11,041 nt of DNA from JAFDZV01 sp966128725. Its GTDB lineage: Bacteria > Bacteroidota > Ignavibacteria > OLB7. Below the pieces are notes generated by a model that made no database searches, was not told the origin of the DNA, and worked only from the letters and a program-made list of their open reading frames with translations. The translations under genes and the position numbers were made by a program. The DNA is taken from assembly GCA_966128725.1 (NCBI GenBank), contig CBHYLN010000161.1, positions 1 through 11,041 on the forward strand, written 5' to 3'. The stretch's first letter is position 1; the number at the start of each line of letters is the position of its first letter. Below are positions 1 to 7,863 of this stretch, one piece after another.

Positions 1-1
1 G

Positions 2-55
2 GACTACGAGGTAGCGGAGCCGGCCGAGCCGACGTTCAGCGAACCGGCCAACTAA
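2..55 (+). CDS. C-terminal end of an upstream eCIS gene (partial)
   Basis: The window opens inside a reading frame that ends at a TAA at 53-55. The visible 17 residues are acidic and proline-rich (DYEVAEPAEPTFSEPAN), so this is a flexible tail and does not identify the protein. In related eCIS loci the gene before the gp26-like protein is usually a tube, LysM or small tail protein, so a structural component is likely by context only. A 156-base gap with two hairpins separates it from the next gene. The frame is the only one with a plausible end here, but 17 residues cannot prove coding. Confidence 0.5.
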   Translation, partial: DYEVAEPAEPTFSEPAN

Positions 56-96
56 ACAACCGCGGGAACCCGACCCGTACAACCCGCGACGACGTA

Positions 97-123
97 TTCG
101 GGCGGAGGTTCACTCCGCCCGAA
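97..123 (+). terminator. Perfect 11-bp stem-loop after the upstream stop
   Basis: The arms TTCGGGCGGAG (97-107) and CTCCGCCCGAA (113-123) pair perfectly around a five-base loop, GTTCA. ACG at 92-94 and CGT at 124-126 could extend the stem past a two-base bulge. It begins 42 bases after the stop codon. No T-tract follows, so it is not a canonical intrinsic terminator; a U-less terminator, an RNA-stability element or an attenuator between high- and low-copy genes are all possible. The structure itself is certain; the role is inferred. Confidence 0.5.
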
Positions 124-126
124 CGT

Positions 127-144
127 CGGCTCCTGTCGGAGCCG
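127..144 (+). terminator. Second tandem stem-loop in the same gap
   Basis: CGGCTCC (127-133) pairs with GGAGCCG (138-144) around a TGTC tetraloop, three bases after the first hairpin. No T-run follows. Together the two stems fill much of the gap between the upstream stop and the gp26-like gene, which suggests transcription attenuation or an mRNA 3'-end barrier. It may also lie close enough to the next start to affect translation. Confidence 0.4.
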
Positions 145-211
145 TTCGAGCGTCGCCAACGGGAAGTGCATGTGGAAAACCCCCACGGCCCGAATACACC
201 ACGAACACGCC

Positions 212-937
212 ATGCGTTCGCTTTCCGCGAAGGATATCGTCGGGGTCTGGGAGCTCTGCGAGCACCAGGCCCCGATTGCTCGGGCGCTTGCAATCATCCA
301 GGCGGCGTTCCCTGCCATGCCCGCCGGCGACATAGCCCGGCTCAGCGTTGGCCGGCGCGATCTGTTGCTGTTGATGATCAGGCGCGCGATGCTCGGCACG
401 ACGTTCGAGTCGGTTGCCGAATGCCCGAAGTGTACCGAACGGCTGGAGTTCACGCTGAACGCGGCCGACTTGGAGATTGGCTCGCTGGAGCCCGCGGCGC
501 ACGAATACGAGCTGGCATTTGAACAGTATCGCGTGCGTTATCGCTTGCTCGACAGCTACGATATCATCGACGCCGGTGCCTGCGCCTCGATCGAGGAGGC
601 TCGCGCGCTGCTGGTTGACTCCGCCGTGCTGGACGCGACCGTTGCCGAGCGCTCGGTGCGTCCGGATCAGCTCCCGGCCGACGTTGTGGCGCGCCGGGGG
701 GTGGCGATTCCCGAACACGACCCGCAGGCTGAGTTGCTGTTGAATCTCGATTGCCCGGCGTGTGGCCATGGATGGCAGGTGCTGTTCGATGTCGCGACGT
801 TCTTCTGGGACGAGCTGCGAGCTACCGCCGTGGAGGTACTGCGCGATGTGCATTTCATCGCAAGCAAATATGGATGGAGCGAGGATGCAATCCTTTCGAT
901 GAGCCCCATGAAGCGCAAGCTCTATCTGGAGATGTAG
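212..937 (+). CDS. T4 gp26/gp51-like baseplate hub assembly protein
   Basis: The product has 241 residues and resembles the T4-type baseplate assembly chaperone family (Pfam T4_baseplate, gp26/gp51) found in eCIS loci. These proteins are thought to help assemble the central baseplate hub in the cytoplasm. Visible features are a helical N-terminus (VWELCEHQAPIARAL), the LSVGRRDLLLL stretch, and two CxxC pairs, C71-P-K-C74 and C181-P-A-C184, that would form a zinc ribbon. The C-terminus (DVHFIASKYGWSEDAILSM, then KRKLYLEM) is the tryptophan-serine-glutamate helix typical of the family. The start at 212 is preferred because homologues begin close to this MRSLSAKDI segment. An in-frame ATG at 170 would add 14 unlikely residues (WKTPTARIHHEH). 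Neither start has a good Shine-Dalgarno. The stop lies three bases before the next gene, which indicates an operon. Family assignment is from memory of motifs. Confidence 0.82.
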   Translation: MRSLSAKDIVGVWELCEHQAPIARALAIIQAAFPAMPAGDIARLSVGRRDLLLLMIRRAMLGTTFESVAECPKCTERLEFTLNAADLEIGSLEPAAHEYELAFEQYRVRYRLLDSYDIIDAGACASIEEARALLVDSAVLDATVAERSVRPDQLPADVVARRGVAIPEHDPQAELLLNLDCPACGHGWQVLFDVATFFWDELRATAVEVLRDVHFIASKYGWSEDAILSMSPMKRKLYLEM

Positions 938-940
938 ACC

Positions 941-2734
941 ATGACGGATTTCTTTTCGCGACTCGCCGCGCGCGCCATTACAAGCGCTTCACTGCCGCGA
1001 GCGGTCGCGCATGGCGGCGCCGGTCCGATCCCGGAGTTCCCCTCCGAGTTCCCGCTCAGTCCGGGAGTGGACACTGGCATGCCGTTGGAGTTCGAAGGGA
1101 GCCCGGTTCCGAGCCCAGGCGAGCGGCGCTCGACGTTACCGGACCCTTCGGCTCCACATTCTTCATTCCCTGGCGACCAGCTCGATGATGTGCCGACGCC
1201 CGGGCGCCCTGCCGCGCCCATCGTTGGCACATCGATGCGCGATGAAGCCGCGGAAACATCGGCCAGTTCCGAAACGCGCCTTCGCCGCGCGGATGCCGGC
1301 CCGGGTTCAGGTACCGATATGCCGGACTTTGAAACCGTGTTGGATGGACAAACGCCGGCTGGCCAGGTGCGTCCGGTCCTTGCCGATGCCATACCTGTGA
1401 ATGGTATCACGGACGAGGATGCCGGCACCGCCTTGCCAGCCGCGCGTGCCGATGAACCCATGAAGCGCCTGCCGGATGAGCACGCAAGCCCTACACCGAC
1501 GACCGTATTGTCGGGCGGCACGACGGTTCCTGGCGCAGTGGATGCTTCCAGGGATGTAGACGCTGGCGAGCCCGGCGGCGGTATCTCTTTTGTGCGGCGA
1601 TTCTTCCGCCGGGTGTTCACCGGCGGGCCGGCACGTGAGCCGGATATCGCTGCGGGGGATGCTGCTTCCGGTGATGCTCCTTCAGCCGAACGTGCCATCG
1701 TCGGAACGGAAACACCCAACGATCGCCAGCCCACGTTGGCGCGTGTGCTGCCACGCGCTGGTGAACCTCGCGATGACGTTCGTGATGAAGTTCGCGAGGA
1801 CGAACCTGTATCCGATGCCAGCGAGCCGGTTTCGCTACCGGACGATCGCAGTTCGATGGCTTCGCCGGCTGTCAGCCAAAGCCAGGGGCCACGGGCTGTG
1901 CAGCCCGAGCCGGGCGCCGTACCCGAACGTGGCGGCGTTGTTCGCAGGTTGCGTTCGGCAGTGCAGGCAATCATCCGTCCGGCACGAACGGCCGTGTCGC
2001 CACGATCGGACACGGCCACCGCGGAAGTGCCGGATGAAAGCAACGGCAATGAGGGCTACAACGCGAGATCGGCCGAAGCAGCCCGGCGTCGTAGCCCCTC
2101 GGCCGTTGCGCAATCGGTTGTGGAGGCCGCGTCGCGTGCGGCGGAGGTCGCCACCGAGCAGGTGATCTCGGCCATGCGCAATCCTGGTTCTGTGCCGCCG
2201 CGTTCCGCAGCCCCACCGGAGACATCGCGTATGGTTGACGCGCGGGGCACCGCGGCGCCCACGGACAGGGACGCAACGGCGGGCAGGCCGGATTCGCCCA
2301 CCGCCACTGCTACCGCCGCGTCGGGCGCGGGCAACGTGCCGCGATCGATGGGGCCAACCCGGCGCAGCGATGGCACGGACTCGGCGCCGGACAATGGCCG
2401 TGCGCCGCGCCGGTCACAGGCAGCCCGCAGCGACGCCGCGGCGCCCGGCCCAAAGGCACGATCCGCGGGGCACGAGTTGCAGCCGCCGCAAGCCGGGTCC
2501 GACAATCTGGCGCCGGCCAGGGCCCATCAGGTTCGGCAGGCCGAGGCGGTACATGAAGCGCGGAGAGCTGCCGAGAGCACACCGGCCGTGAAAATTTCAA
2601 TCGGACGCATCGAGGTGCGAGCGCCCGAATCCACAACGCCACCACAGCACAGGCAACGAACGGCTCCGCAACCGAGCGGACCCAAGCTCACACTGAGCGA
2701 GTACCTGAAACAACGAAATCGGGGAGATCAATGA
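941..2734 (+). CDS. Long, probably disordered eCIS protein with terminal peptide motifs
   Basis: The 597-residue product is extremely rich in Ala, Pro, Arg, Ser, Asp and Glu and lacks a recognisable globular domain, signal peptide or membrane segment, so it is probably intrinsically disordered. Four short helix-prone islands interrupt it: FFSRLAARAI near residues 4-13, FVRRFFRRVF at 217-226, VVRRLRSAVQAII at 333-345, and VVEAASRAAEVATEQVISAM at 393-412. The C-terminus carries VKISIGRIEVRA (550-561) and KLTLSEYLKQR (582-592). As I recall, a similar start and a similar GRIEVRA...L-YL-R ending occur in the uncharacterised protein at this position in other eCIS loci, although the middle varies. 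The start has a GGAG nine bases upstream, and the stop overlaps the DUF4255 start by four bases (ATGA), so translation is probably coupled. A role as tether, scaffold or length-related partner is inference. Confidence 0.78.
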   Translation: MTDFFSRLAARAITSASLPRAVAHGGAGPIPEFPSEFPLSPGVDTGMPLEFEGSPVPSPGERRSTLPDPSAPHSSFPGDQLDDVPTPGRPAAPIVGTSMRDEAAETSASSETRLRRADAGPGSGTDMPDFETVLDGQTPAGQVRPVLADAIPVNGITDEDAGTALPAARADEPMKRLPDEHASPTPTTVLSGGTTVPGAVDASRDVDAGEPGGGISFVRRFFRRVFTGGPAREPDIAAGDAASGDAPSAERAIVGTETPNDRQPTLARVLPRAGEPRDDVRDEVREDEPVSDASEPVSLPDDRSSMASPAVSQSQGPRAVQPEPGAVPERGGVVRRLRSAVQAIIRPARTAVSPRSDTATAEVPDESNGNEGYNARSAEAARRRSPSAVAQSVVEAASRAAEVATEQVISAMRNPGSVPPRSAAPPETSRMVDARGTAAPTDRDATAGRPDSPTATATAASGAGNVPRSMGPTRRSDGTDSAPDNGRAPRRSQAARSDAAAPGPKARSAGHELQPPQAGSDNLAPARAHQVRQAEAVHEARRAAESTPAVKISIGRIEVRAPESTTPPQHRQRTAPQPSGPKLTLSEYLKQRNRGDQ

Positions 2735-3993
2735 GCAATTTTCTCTCGGTTGCCTCAGTGACGGCAACCCTTGCCAATATTATTCAGGAAGGGATTGTTG
2801 GGCACGGGATGAGCGCCACCGTCTCGCACGTGCGGCCCGACGGCGCCGGTGGCACAACGCCTAGCACCGGTGTCAACGTCTACCTCTATCAGGTAACCAC
2901 CAACGCTGCGTGGCGCAATGTGGATCTCCCCACACGCAACTCCAGCGGTCGGCTGATACAGCGCCCGAAAGTCGCGCTCGATCTCCATTACCTGCTCTCG
3001 TTCTACGGAAGCGAGGCGAACCTGGAAACCCAGCGTTTGCTGGGGCTTGTTTCGAGTGCGCTGCATGCGCAGCCGGTGCTCGCACGCGAGAAAATCCGTG
3101 CCGTGCTTAAGCCTGCGGATCCGGAGGATAGCTCGTATCCATACCTGCTTGATACCGATCTGGATTCGGAAGTGGAACTCGTGAAGTTCACGCAGTTGCC
3201 GCTTTCGCTGGAGGAGCTGTCGAAACTGTGGTCGGTGTTCTTCCAAACGCAGTACACATTGTCGGTGGCGTATCAGGCAACCGTGGTGCTGATCGACAGC
3301 GACATCGCCCCGATTGCAACGCTGCCTGTACGCGAGACACGTTTCTATACCCTTCCGTATGATCGGATCATCGTTGAGTCGATTCTCAACTACGCGGACG
3401 TCACCGCGCCAATCGTATCCGATGACACAATCCTCATCAAGGGAAGCGCATTCCCAGGCGAGAACGTGAAGGTCCGCATCGGGAACTCGTTGGTGACGCC
3501 CACCATCCTTACCGATCGCGAGCTGACGCTTGACCTGGCCGATGTGCCCACCGATTCCCTGCGTCCCGGCGTGCAGGGCCTGCAGGTGATCAAGCAGTTG
3601 CCGATGGGCATCGCGCAAACCACCGGCGGAAGCCCGCTGGCGCATACGGCGCTCGAATCCAATGTGGCAGCCTTTGTCCTACGGCCCACAATCGTTGGGG
3701 ATCCTGATGTGGATACCACCGACGGGGCTACAACATTCACCGTGACCGTTTCCCCCACCGTTGGCGCATCGCAGCGCGCCGTGCTGTATCTGAACCAGAC
3801 CAGCGCGCCCGGCACCGCGGCGTATACACTCACGGCCACTCCGCGCAGCGAGGACGGCACCACGCTAGAGTTTGTCATGAATGATCTGGACCTGGGAACG
3901 TATCTGATTCGTGTTCAGATCGATGGCGCCGAGAGCCTGCTGACGCTGGATTCGGACGGCAAGTATGATGGGCCTACGGTGGAGATTGTATAG
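2731..3993 (+). CDS. DUF4255 protein (Pvc16-like tail terminator/cap)
   Basis: The 420-residue protein starts with the DUF4255 (Pvc16 N-terminal) domain, residues 1 to about 200. Marker segments are SVTATLANIIQEGI, VNVYLYQV, NVDLPTRNSSGRLIQRP, ALDLHYLLSFYG, and LSLEELSKLWSVFFQTQY. In PVC-type particles this family caps the distal end of the tube and sheath and stops polymerisation. The remainder holds two beta-rich, Ig/IPT-like units at about 225-300 (ILIKGSAFPGENVKVRIGN) and 311-418 (TFTVTVSPTVGASQRAVLYL). Homologues often have such additions, and they could decorate the particle end. The start overlaps the preceding stop as ATGA and follows GGGGAG with a four-base spacer, so it is translated with the operon. 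The domain call is strong; the Ig-like units are judged from strand pattern. Confidence 0.9.
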   Translation: MSNFLSVASVTATLANIIQEGIVGHGMSATVSHVRPDGAGGTTPSTGVNVYLYQVTTNAAWRNVDLPTRNSSGRLIQRPKVALDLHYLLSFYGSEANLETQRLLGLVSSALHAQPVLAREKIRAVLKPADPEDSSYPYLLDTDLDSEVELVKFTQLPLSLEELSKLWSVFFQTQYTLSVAYQATVVLIDSDIAPIATLPVRETRFYTLPYDRIIVESILNYADVTAPIVSDDTILIKGSAFPGENVKVRIGNSLVTPTILTDRELTLDLADVPTDSLRPGVQGLQVIKQLPMGIAQTTGGSPLAHTALESNVAAFVLRPTIVGDPDVDTTDGATTFTVTVSPTVGASQRAVLYLNQTSAPGTAAYTLTATPRSEDGTTLEFVMNDLDLGTYLIRVQIDGAESLLTLDSDGKYDGPTVEIV

Positions 3994-4045
3994 GGGCAAT
4001 GTAGCGCACAAGGACTGTCAGGTGAGAGCTCTGCAATTGTCGTGG

Positions 4046-4076
4046 CGTGATAGTAGATAGCAGGTTTTTTATCACG
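4046..4076 (+). promoter_or_regulatory. Inverted repeat upstream of the cargo gene
   Basis: CGTGATA (4046-4052) and TATCACG (4070-4076) are perfect 7-base arms around a 17-base spacer that includes a run of six Ts. The element lies 13 bases before the ATG of the DUF4157 gene, in a 96-base gap clearly more AT-rich than its neighbours. It could be an operator for a dimeric regulator or an RNA hairpin in the leader. I could not fit convincing -35/-10 boxes around it. Short arms and a wide spacer make chance possible. Confidence 0.3.
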
Positions 4077-4089
4077 ATGTAGGTGTACA

Positions 4090-7000
4090 ATGCGATTACA
4101 TGCTGATAAGTCGGAGTCGCAGCCTAAGGCGGGCGCAGGAAGTGTAGCCCGGAGCCATGTGCAGATTCCGCAACACAGGGGGGCACTTGGTACCGGCGAT
4201 GCGTGGGGTGTTGCGCGAACCAATGCCGAAGGAGTGATGCCTACAAGCACCTGGCTTCCCGCGAATTATGTATCGCGTCCGCAGCCACCGGTTTCGTTCC
4301 CTCATCTACAGGCAAAGTTGCGTATCAATGCGCCCAACGATCGGTACGAACAGGAAGCTGATCGTGTTGCTGATGCAGTAGTACATAACGGTCCGATAGC
4401 AACAAATGCACCAGGGACGGTTGTGTCGAATCCAGCAACACGGCGTGAACCGGTCGTTAGTGCAATTTCGGCATTGGGCGGTGGATCTTCCTTACAGCGC
4501 GAGTGCTCCGATTGTGAGACGGAGCACGAAGGTAAGGCAACATTGCAGATGAAGGCGGCGTCGAGCAACGGATCGGACTCTGATAACAGTGTTGGGGCCA
4601 ACGATGGGACCGCATCAAACGGTGTTCCTTCAACCGTTGCGCATGCGTTTACAGGAGCTGGTGCCGCGTTGGATAGGGCGACACGTGGCAGGATGGAAAG
4701 GGCAATCGGTGCTGACTTTGGCGGCGTGCGAGTGCATACTGATGGTGATGCCGCCAGAGCCAATGAACAGCTTGGAGCCCGTGCATTTACCCACGGCCGC
4801 GACATCTATTTCGGCGCCGGTGAGTATGCACCTGTCACCCGTGCCGGTAGCCATTTGTTGGCGCACGAACTTGTGCATACGATACAGCAGGGAAGTGAGC
4901 CTTCCGGCTTAGTGCAGCGGCAAACGGGTGGTACTCCCAAGAACGACGGGATTATTCCCGGTGAACCTGCAAAGAAGCCCGAGACGACCACATCGCAGAC
5001 CGACCAACACGGTACCGTCCAGACTTCCACGGGCAGTGATGAGCCAAACCCGGACTACATCTACGTTGAGGTGACGATTGTTGTTAATGACGAGGAGCAC
5101 CCGGATGTGTTTGGGCAGCACATCCTCATGTCCGAGTTCAATATCTCTCAGACGGAAGCCGCGAAGATTTTCTTCAAAGGTACTGGTGGGGTCTGGTGGA
5201 AGGATGCCGGCTGGACCGGGCCGGCCAAGGGAAAGGCCGGAAGCCATTTTCAGGTCGGTATCCCTGTCGACTTCTATTTCACGATGTATGACCCTGCCCA
5301 CAAGCTCGGAAAGCGAACCGGCACTGGTGGCCGCGCTGATGCGGAGGGGCGCCACAAAGATGTATACACAAATCTCCCGCCTGATGAACGTGCGAAGGTT
5401 GACCGTGAGGCGCGCCGTAAAGCCGACCAGTTGGCCGAGCGCAACCCTGTTGCCAAAAATGGCGAACGAATGTCCGCGCGAACAAGGAAGCGAGTTGAAG
5501 ATGAGTTCCGCGACGAACTGCTAATTGACCGAGAAGTGCGCCGTGTATTGGAGAGTTTCCCACCTGAATTTAAAGGGACGCGCGAACGGTACCTTGCCCT
5601 GAAGGTTCGCGATGTTGCGCAGCTTAAGCGCATTGCTATGCATCTGAGCGCAATGACACCACAGGATCGTAAGCTGTTTGTGCAATACGCGGAGCACCTG
5701 ACCAGCGATCCAACTGAGTTCGAGCATGCGCTCCGGAAATTCTCCGAGATGCGTGCCAAGCTATCCGAACTGGCAACGCAGGCCGGTTCACCGAAGGGGG
5801 TGGCCGGAGATCCACAAGCCGCAACCCAAGCGGTAAAGGAGCCTGGTCAATCAACCGAGCCGTCGGTTGACCAGGAAATGGATCAGATACTGAAGGAGGA
5901 AGAAAAGTCGATCGGAGGGCAGGGCGATCCGGGGGATCTGCGCCGTGTGCGCGATCGGATGTCCGCGAAAGTACTTGAACATCAGCTTAAACATCCAGGG
6001 GAGGTTGTTACGGGCTTCGTCGCAAGCGCTGACCCGGTTAAAACCGCCGAAGAGATCACTGAGAACGTGAAGGAAGTGGGCGATGTGAACAAGCCCGGAT
6101 TGATCCGTGTAGCTGCCGTCGCTGCAATTCTCTCTAAGCTCTCCGGTTGGTTGCTTTCTGTGTTGAGCATTCTTGCATTGATCACCTGGATCGCGATTGG
6201 AATAACCTTCCCTTGGCTGACGGTGTTACTCCTCGTGCTTACCGTTGTGATGCTTGCAGCGTCAGCGCTGGAGGCTGAACTTCGTTTGCAGGCGGCTATG
6301 CAGGAAACCGACCCGGAGAAACGCAAGGTTCTTCTGAAGCAAAGTGCCGCAGCCCAAGCCAATGTCATCGCTGGTATCGGTTTGATGGTGCTTGGTTTTG
6401 TGCTGAAGATGGTTCTGAAGATCGTGATTCCGGAACGCTTGAACGCCACAATGGGCAAACTGATGAATGTCCATGACCGGCTGTACGGAACGAAGAGTCG
6501 ATTCGCACGCTTTCGCCAACGGCTCAAGGCGACTGTGGAATCTCCGGCTTCCTCAAACACAAAGTCGAGCGAGCAATCTGCGCGAACCAAGCAAGCCGCG
6601 GAGCAGGAGGCGAACAATACACTCTTGGGTGGGTGGAAGAAGTCACAGCAGGATGTGGCCCAGTGGATCGAAAGCGAACGTCTTGAAATCAAGAAACGCG
6701 CAGAGGGAGTGAAGGCGGAGCTGGATGGCAAGCTCGATCATGTAAAGGGGCTATCCGATGAGCAGTTCCGGGATGTTTTAACCGGGACGTCCAAGGATCA
6801 GACGGTAACGGACCTTTTGGGCCTTGATAATGCAACATCGGAGAATGTGGCGCAGCTTCGCGCAACCATTGCCAACATCGGCGATCCCGATCTGCAGGTG
6901 AAGGTTGCCGGCAACGTTCGATCGGCCGTTGTTGAAGCTCTGGAAAAGTCAAAAGCTGTGGTGAATAAGCACGCTGATGTTGTGGACAGCGAGTTGGGGA

Positions 7001-7863
7001 CGTTCCGTGACAATCTACGGGCCGCGACGAACAACGAAGAGTTTCACGCAGCGCTTTCCGATGGCTTGGAGCGTGCCGACCGTGTGTATGCCAGTGCTCA
7101 AAGCGCGGGGAACGATGTCAAGGCGCGCTTCGAGGTAATTGCCGGGGAGAAGGGGTTGGGGGGTGCGGATGATGCAACTGGTGTGCAAGGGAGCATTCCG
7201 AGCGAGCCGTTGAGATCGGGCGGAGCCGCCGAAAATTGGAAACAGTCCGGATACGAAGGCATTGTCGAGCCAGAAGTGGTGATTGAGAATGGCGAATCGC
7301 GTCTAGATTATGCAAGGAGAAAGAAGGCCAGGGCCACACGTATGCGGGAGCGAGCTGAGTATGTCAACGAGCTCGAGAAATATATTCGCGAACCTTATTT
7401 CGAAGGCGAAATCCCATCTGACTTTATGAGCTGGTGGAATAACGCAACTGATCGGATGAAGCGATTAGCACTTGATGCGGATCATGCCTTTCGTGTTACT
7501 AGGAACTCAATTGGTGAGGCAATGGTCATGTTGGAAGCTGAGAGCTCAGGGGTTGTTCGAGGTCCCGTCCGCCGCCCTCTGGCGGCAGGAGAAGGCGAAT
7601 TTATTGATGTCGAAGGTACCAACTGGGATATAAAAGGTTCTCAGGTGGATGTGGAAGGTGTCGCAAGCCAGCTAATAAGTAAACGCAACGTGCTGATCGA
7701 TAACCAGGGATTAACAAGCAGCGGCGCGAAGGGCATGACAAAGGCGCAATTTGATCAATTGCTCTCGGATGTGCAGAAGCGTTTGAGTAGCCAGAAGTTT
7801 GCTGAGGCCGCTCAGCTTGTCGAAACAAAGATAAAGGTGATTCCACCTTTTGGAGGCAACTAG
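4090..7863 (+). CDS. DUF4157 eCIS effector with putative C-terminal nuclease tip
   Basis: The product is 1257 residues, in order as follows. Residues 73-96 carry the family signature LQAKLRIN then PNDRYEQEADRVAD. A C139-x2-C142 motif (QRECSDCE) follows. The DUF4157 zincin-like domain spans about 189-268, with VRVHTD around H216 and an intact HELVH at 259-263. A beta-rich segment lies near 320-410 and helical regions near 430-600. Hydrophobic helices occupy about 671-727 and 758-785, and a long helical region runs from about 818 to 1025. A Gly-rich linker (about 1025-1045) leads to a tip at 1050-1257. That tip contains GEAMVMLEAES (1142-1152), FIDVEGTNWDIKG (1171-1183) and NVLIDNQGLT, a pattern like PD-(D/E)XK nucleases. 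DUF4157 proteins are commonly encoded in eCIS loci as cargo; here a DNA- or RNA-cleaving toxin is inferred. TAGGTG before the ATG may serve as ribosome site. The gene has lower GC than the structural genes. Confidence 0.85.
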   Translation: MRLHADKSESQPKAGAGSVARSHVQIPQHRGALGTGDAWGVARTNAEGVMPTSTWLPANYVSRPQPPVSFPHLQAKLRINAPNDRYEQEADRVADAVVHNGPIATNAPGTVVSNPATRREPVVSAISALGGGSSLQRECSDCETEHEGKATLQMKAASSNGSDSDNSVGANDGTASNGVPSTVAHAFTGAGAALDRATRGRMERAIGADFGGVRVHTDGDAARANEQLGARAFTHGRDIYFGAGEYAPVTRAGSHLLAHELVHTIQQGSEPSGLVQRQTGGTPKNDGIIPGEPAKKPETTTSQTDQHGTVQTSTGSDEPNPDYIYVEVTIVVNDEEHPDVFGQHILMSEFNISQTEAAKIFFKGTGGVWWKDAGWTGPAKGKAGSHFQVGIPVDFYFTMYDPAHKLGKRTGTGGRADAEGRHKDVYTNLPPDERAKVDREARRKADQLAERNPVAKNGERMSARTRKRVEDEFRDELLIDREVRRVLESFPPEFKGTRERYLALKVRDVAQLKRIAMHLSAMTPQDRKLFVQYAEHLTSDPTEFEHALRKFSEMRAKLSELATQAGSPKGVAGDPQAATQAVKEPGQSTEPSVDQEMDQILKEEEKSIGGQGDPGDLRRVRDRMSAKVLEHQLKHPGEVVTGFVASADPVKTAEEITENVKEVGDVNKPGLIRVAAVAAILSKLSGWLLSVLSILALITWIAIGITFPWLTVLLLVLTVVMLAASALEAELRLQAAMQETDPEKRKVLLKQSAAAQANVIAGIGLMVLGFVLKMVLKIVIPERLNATMGKLMNVHDRLYGTKSRFARFRQRLKATVESPASSNTKSSEQSARTKQAAEQEANNTLLGGWKKSQQDVAQWIESERLEIKKRAEGVKAELDGKLDHVKGLSDEQFRDVLTGTSKDQTVTDLLGLDNATSENVAQLRATIANIGDPDLQVKVAGNVRSAVVEALEKSKAVVNKHADVVDSELGTFRDNLRAATNNEEFHAALSDGLERADRVYASAQSAGNDVKARFEVIAGEKGLGGADDATGVQGSIPSEPLRSGGAAENWKQSGYEGIVEPEVVIENGESRLDYARRKKARATRMRERAEYVNELEKYIREPYFEGEIPSDFMSWWNNATDRMKRLALDADHAFRVTRNSIGEAMVMLEAESSGVVRGPVRRPLAAGEGEFIDVEGTNWDIKGSQVDVEGVASQLISKRNVLIDNQGLTSSGAKGMTKAQFDQLLSDVQKRLSSQKFAEAAQLVETKIKVIPPFGGN

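Noticed and set aside
170..211. Longer start of the gp26-like gene at ATG 170
   Set aside because: The added residues do not fit the family start and the nearby GGGAAG is only three bases from the ATG. It cannot be fully excluded.
922..2049. 375-residue open frame on the minus strand opposite the disordered protein gene
   Set aside because: It is a mirror of a GC-rich, low-complexity gene; the translation is Ser/Gly/Thr-rich without domain pattern. The + strand frame has a Shine-Dalgarno, operon spacing and recognisable end motifs.
2755..3645. 296-residue minus-strand open frame across the DUF4255 gene
   Set aside because: The + strand encodes an unmistakable DUF4255 protein; the antisense translation is Arg/His/Gln-rich and patternless.
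5982..6731. 249-residue minus-strand open frame inside the effector gene
   Set aside because: Shadow of the hydrophobic and helical region of the DUF4157 protein; no ribosome site or family resemblance.
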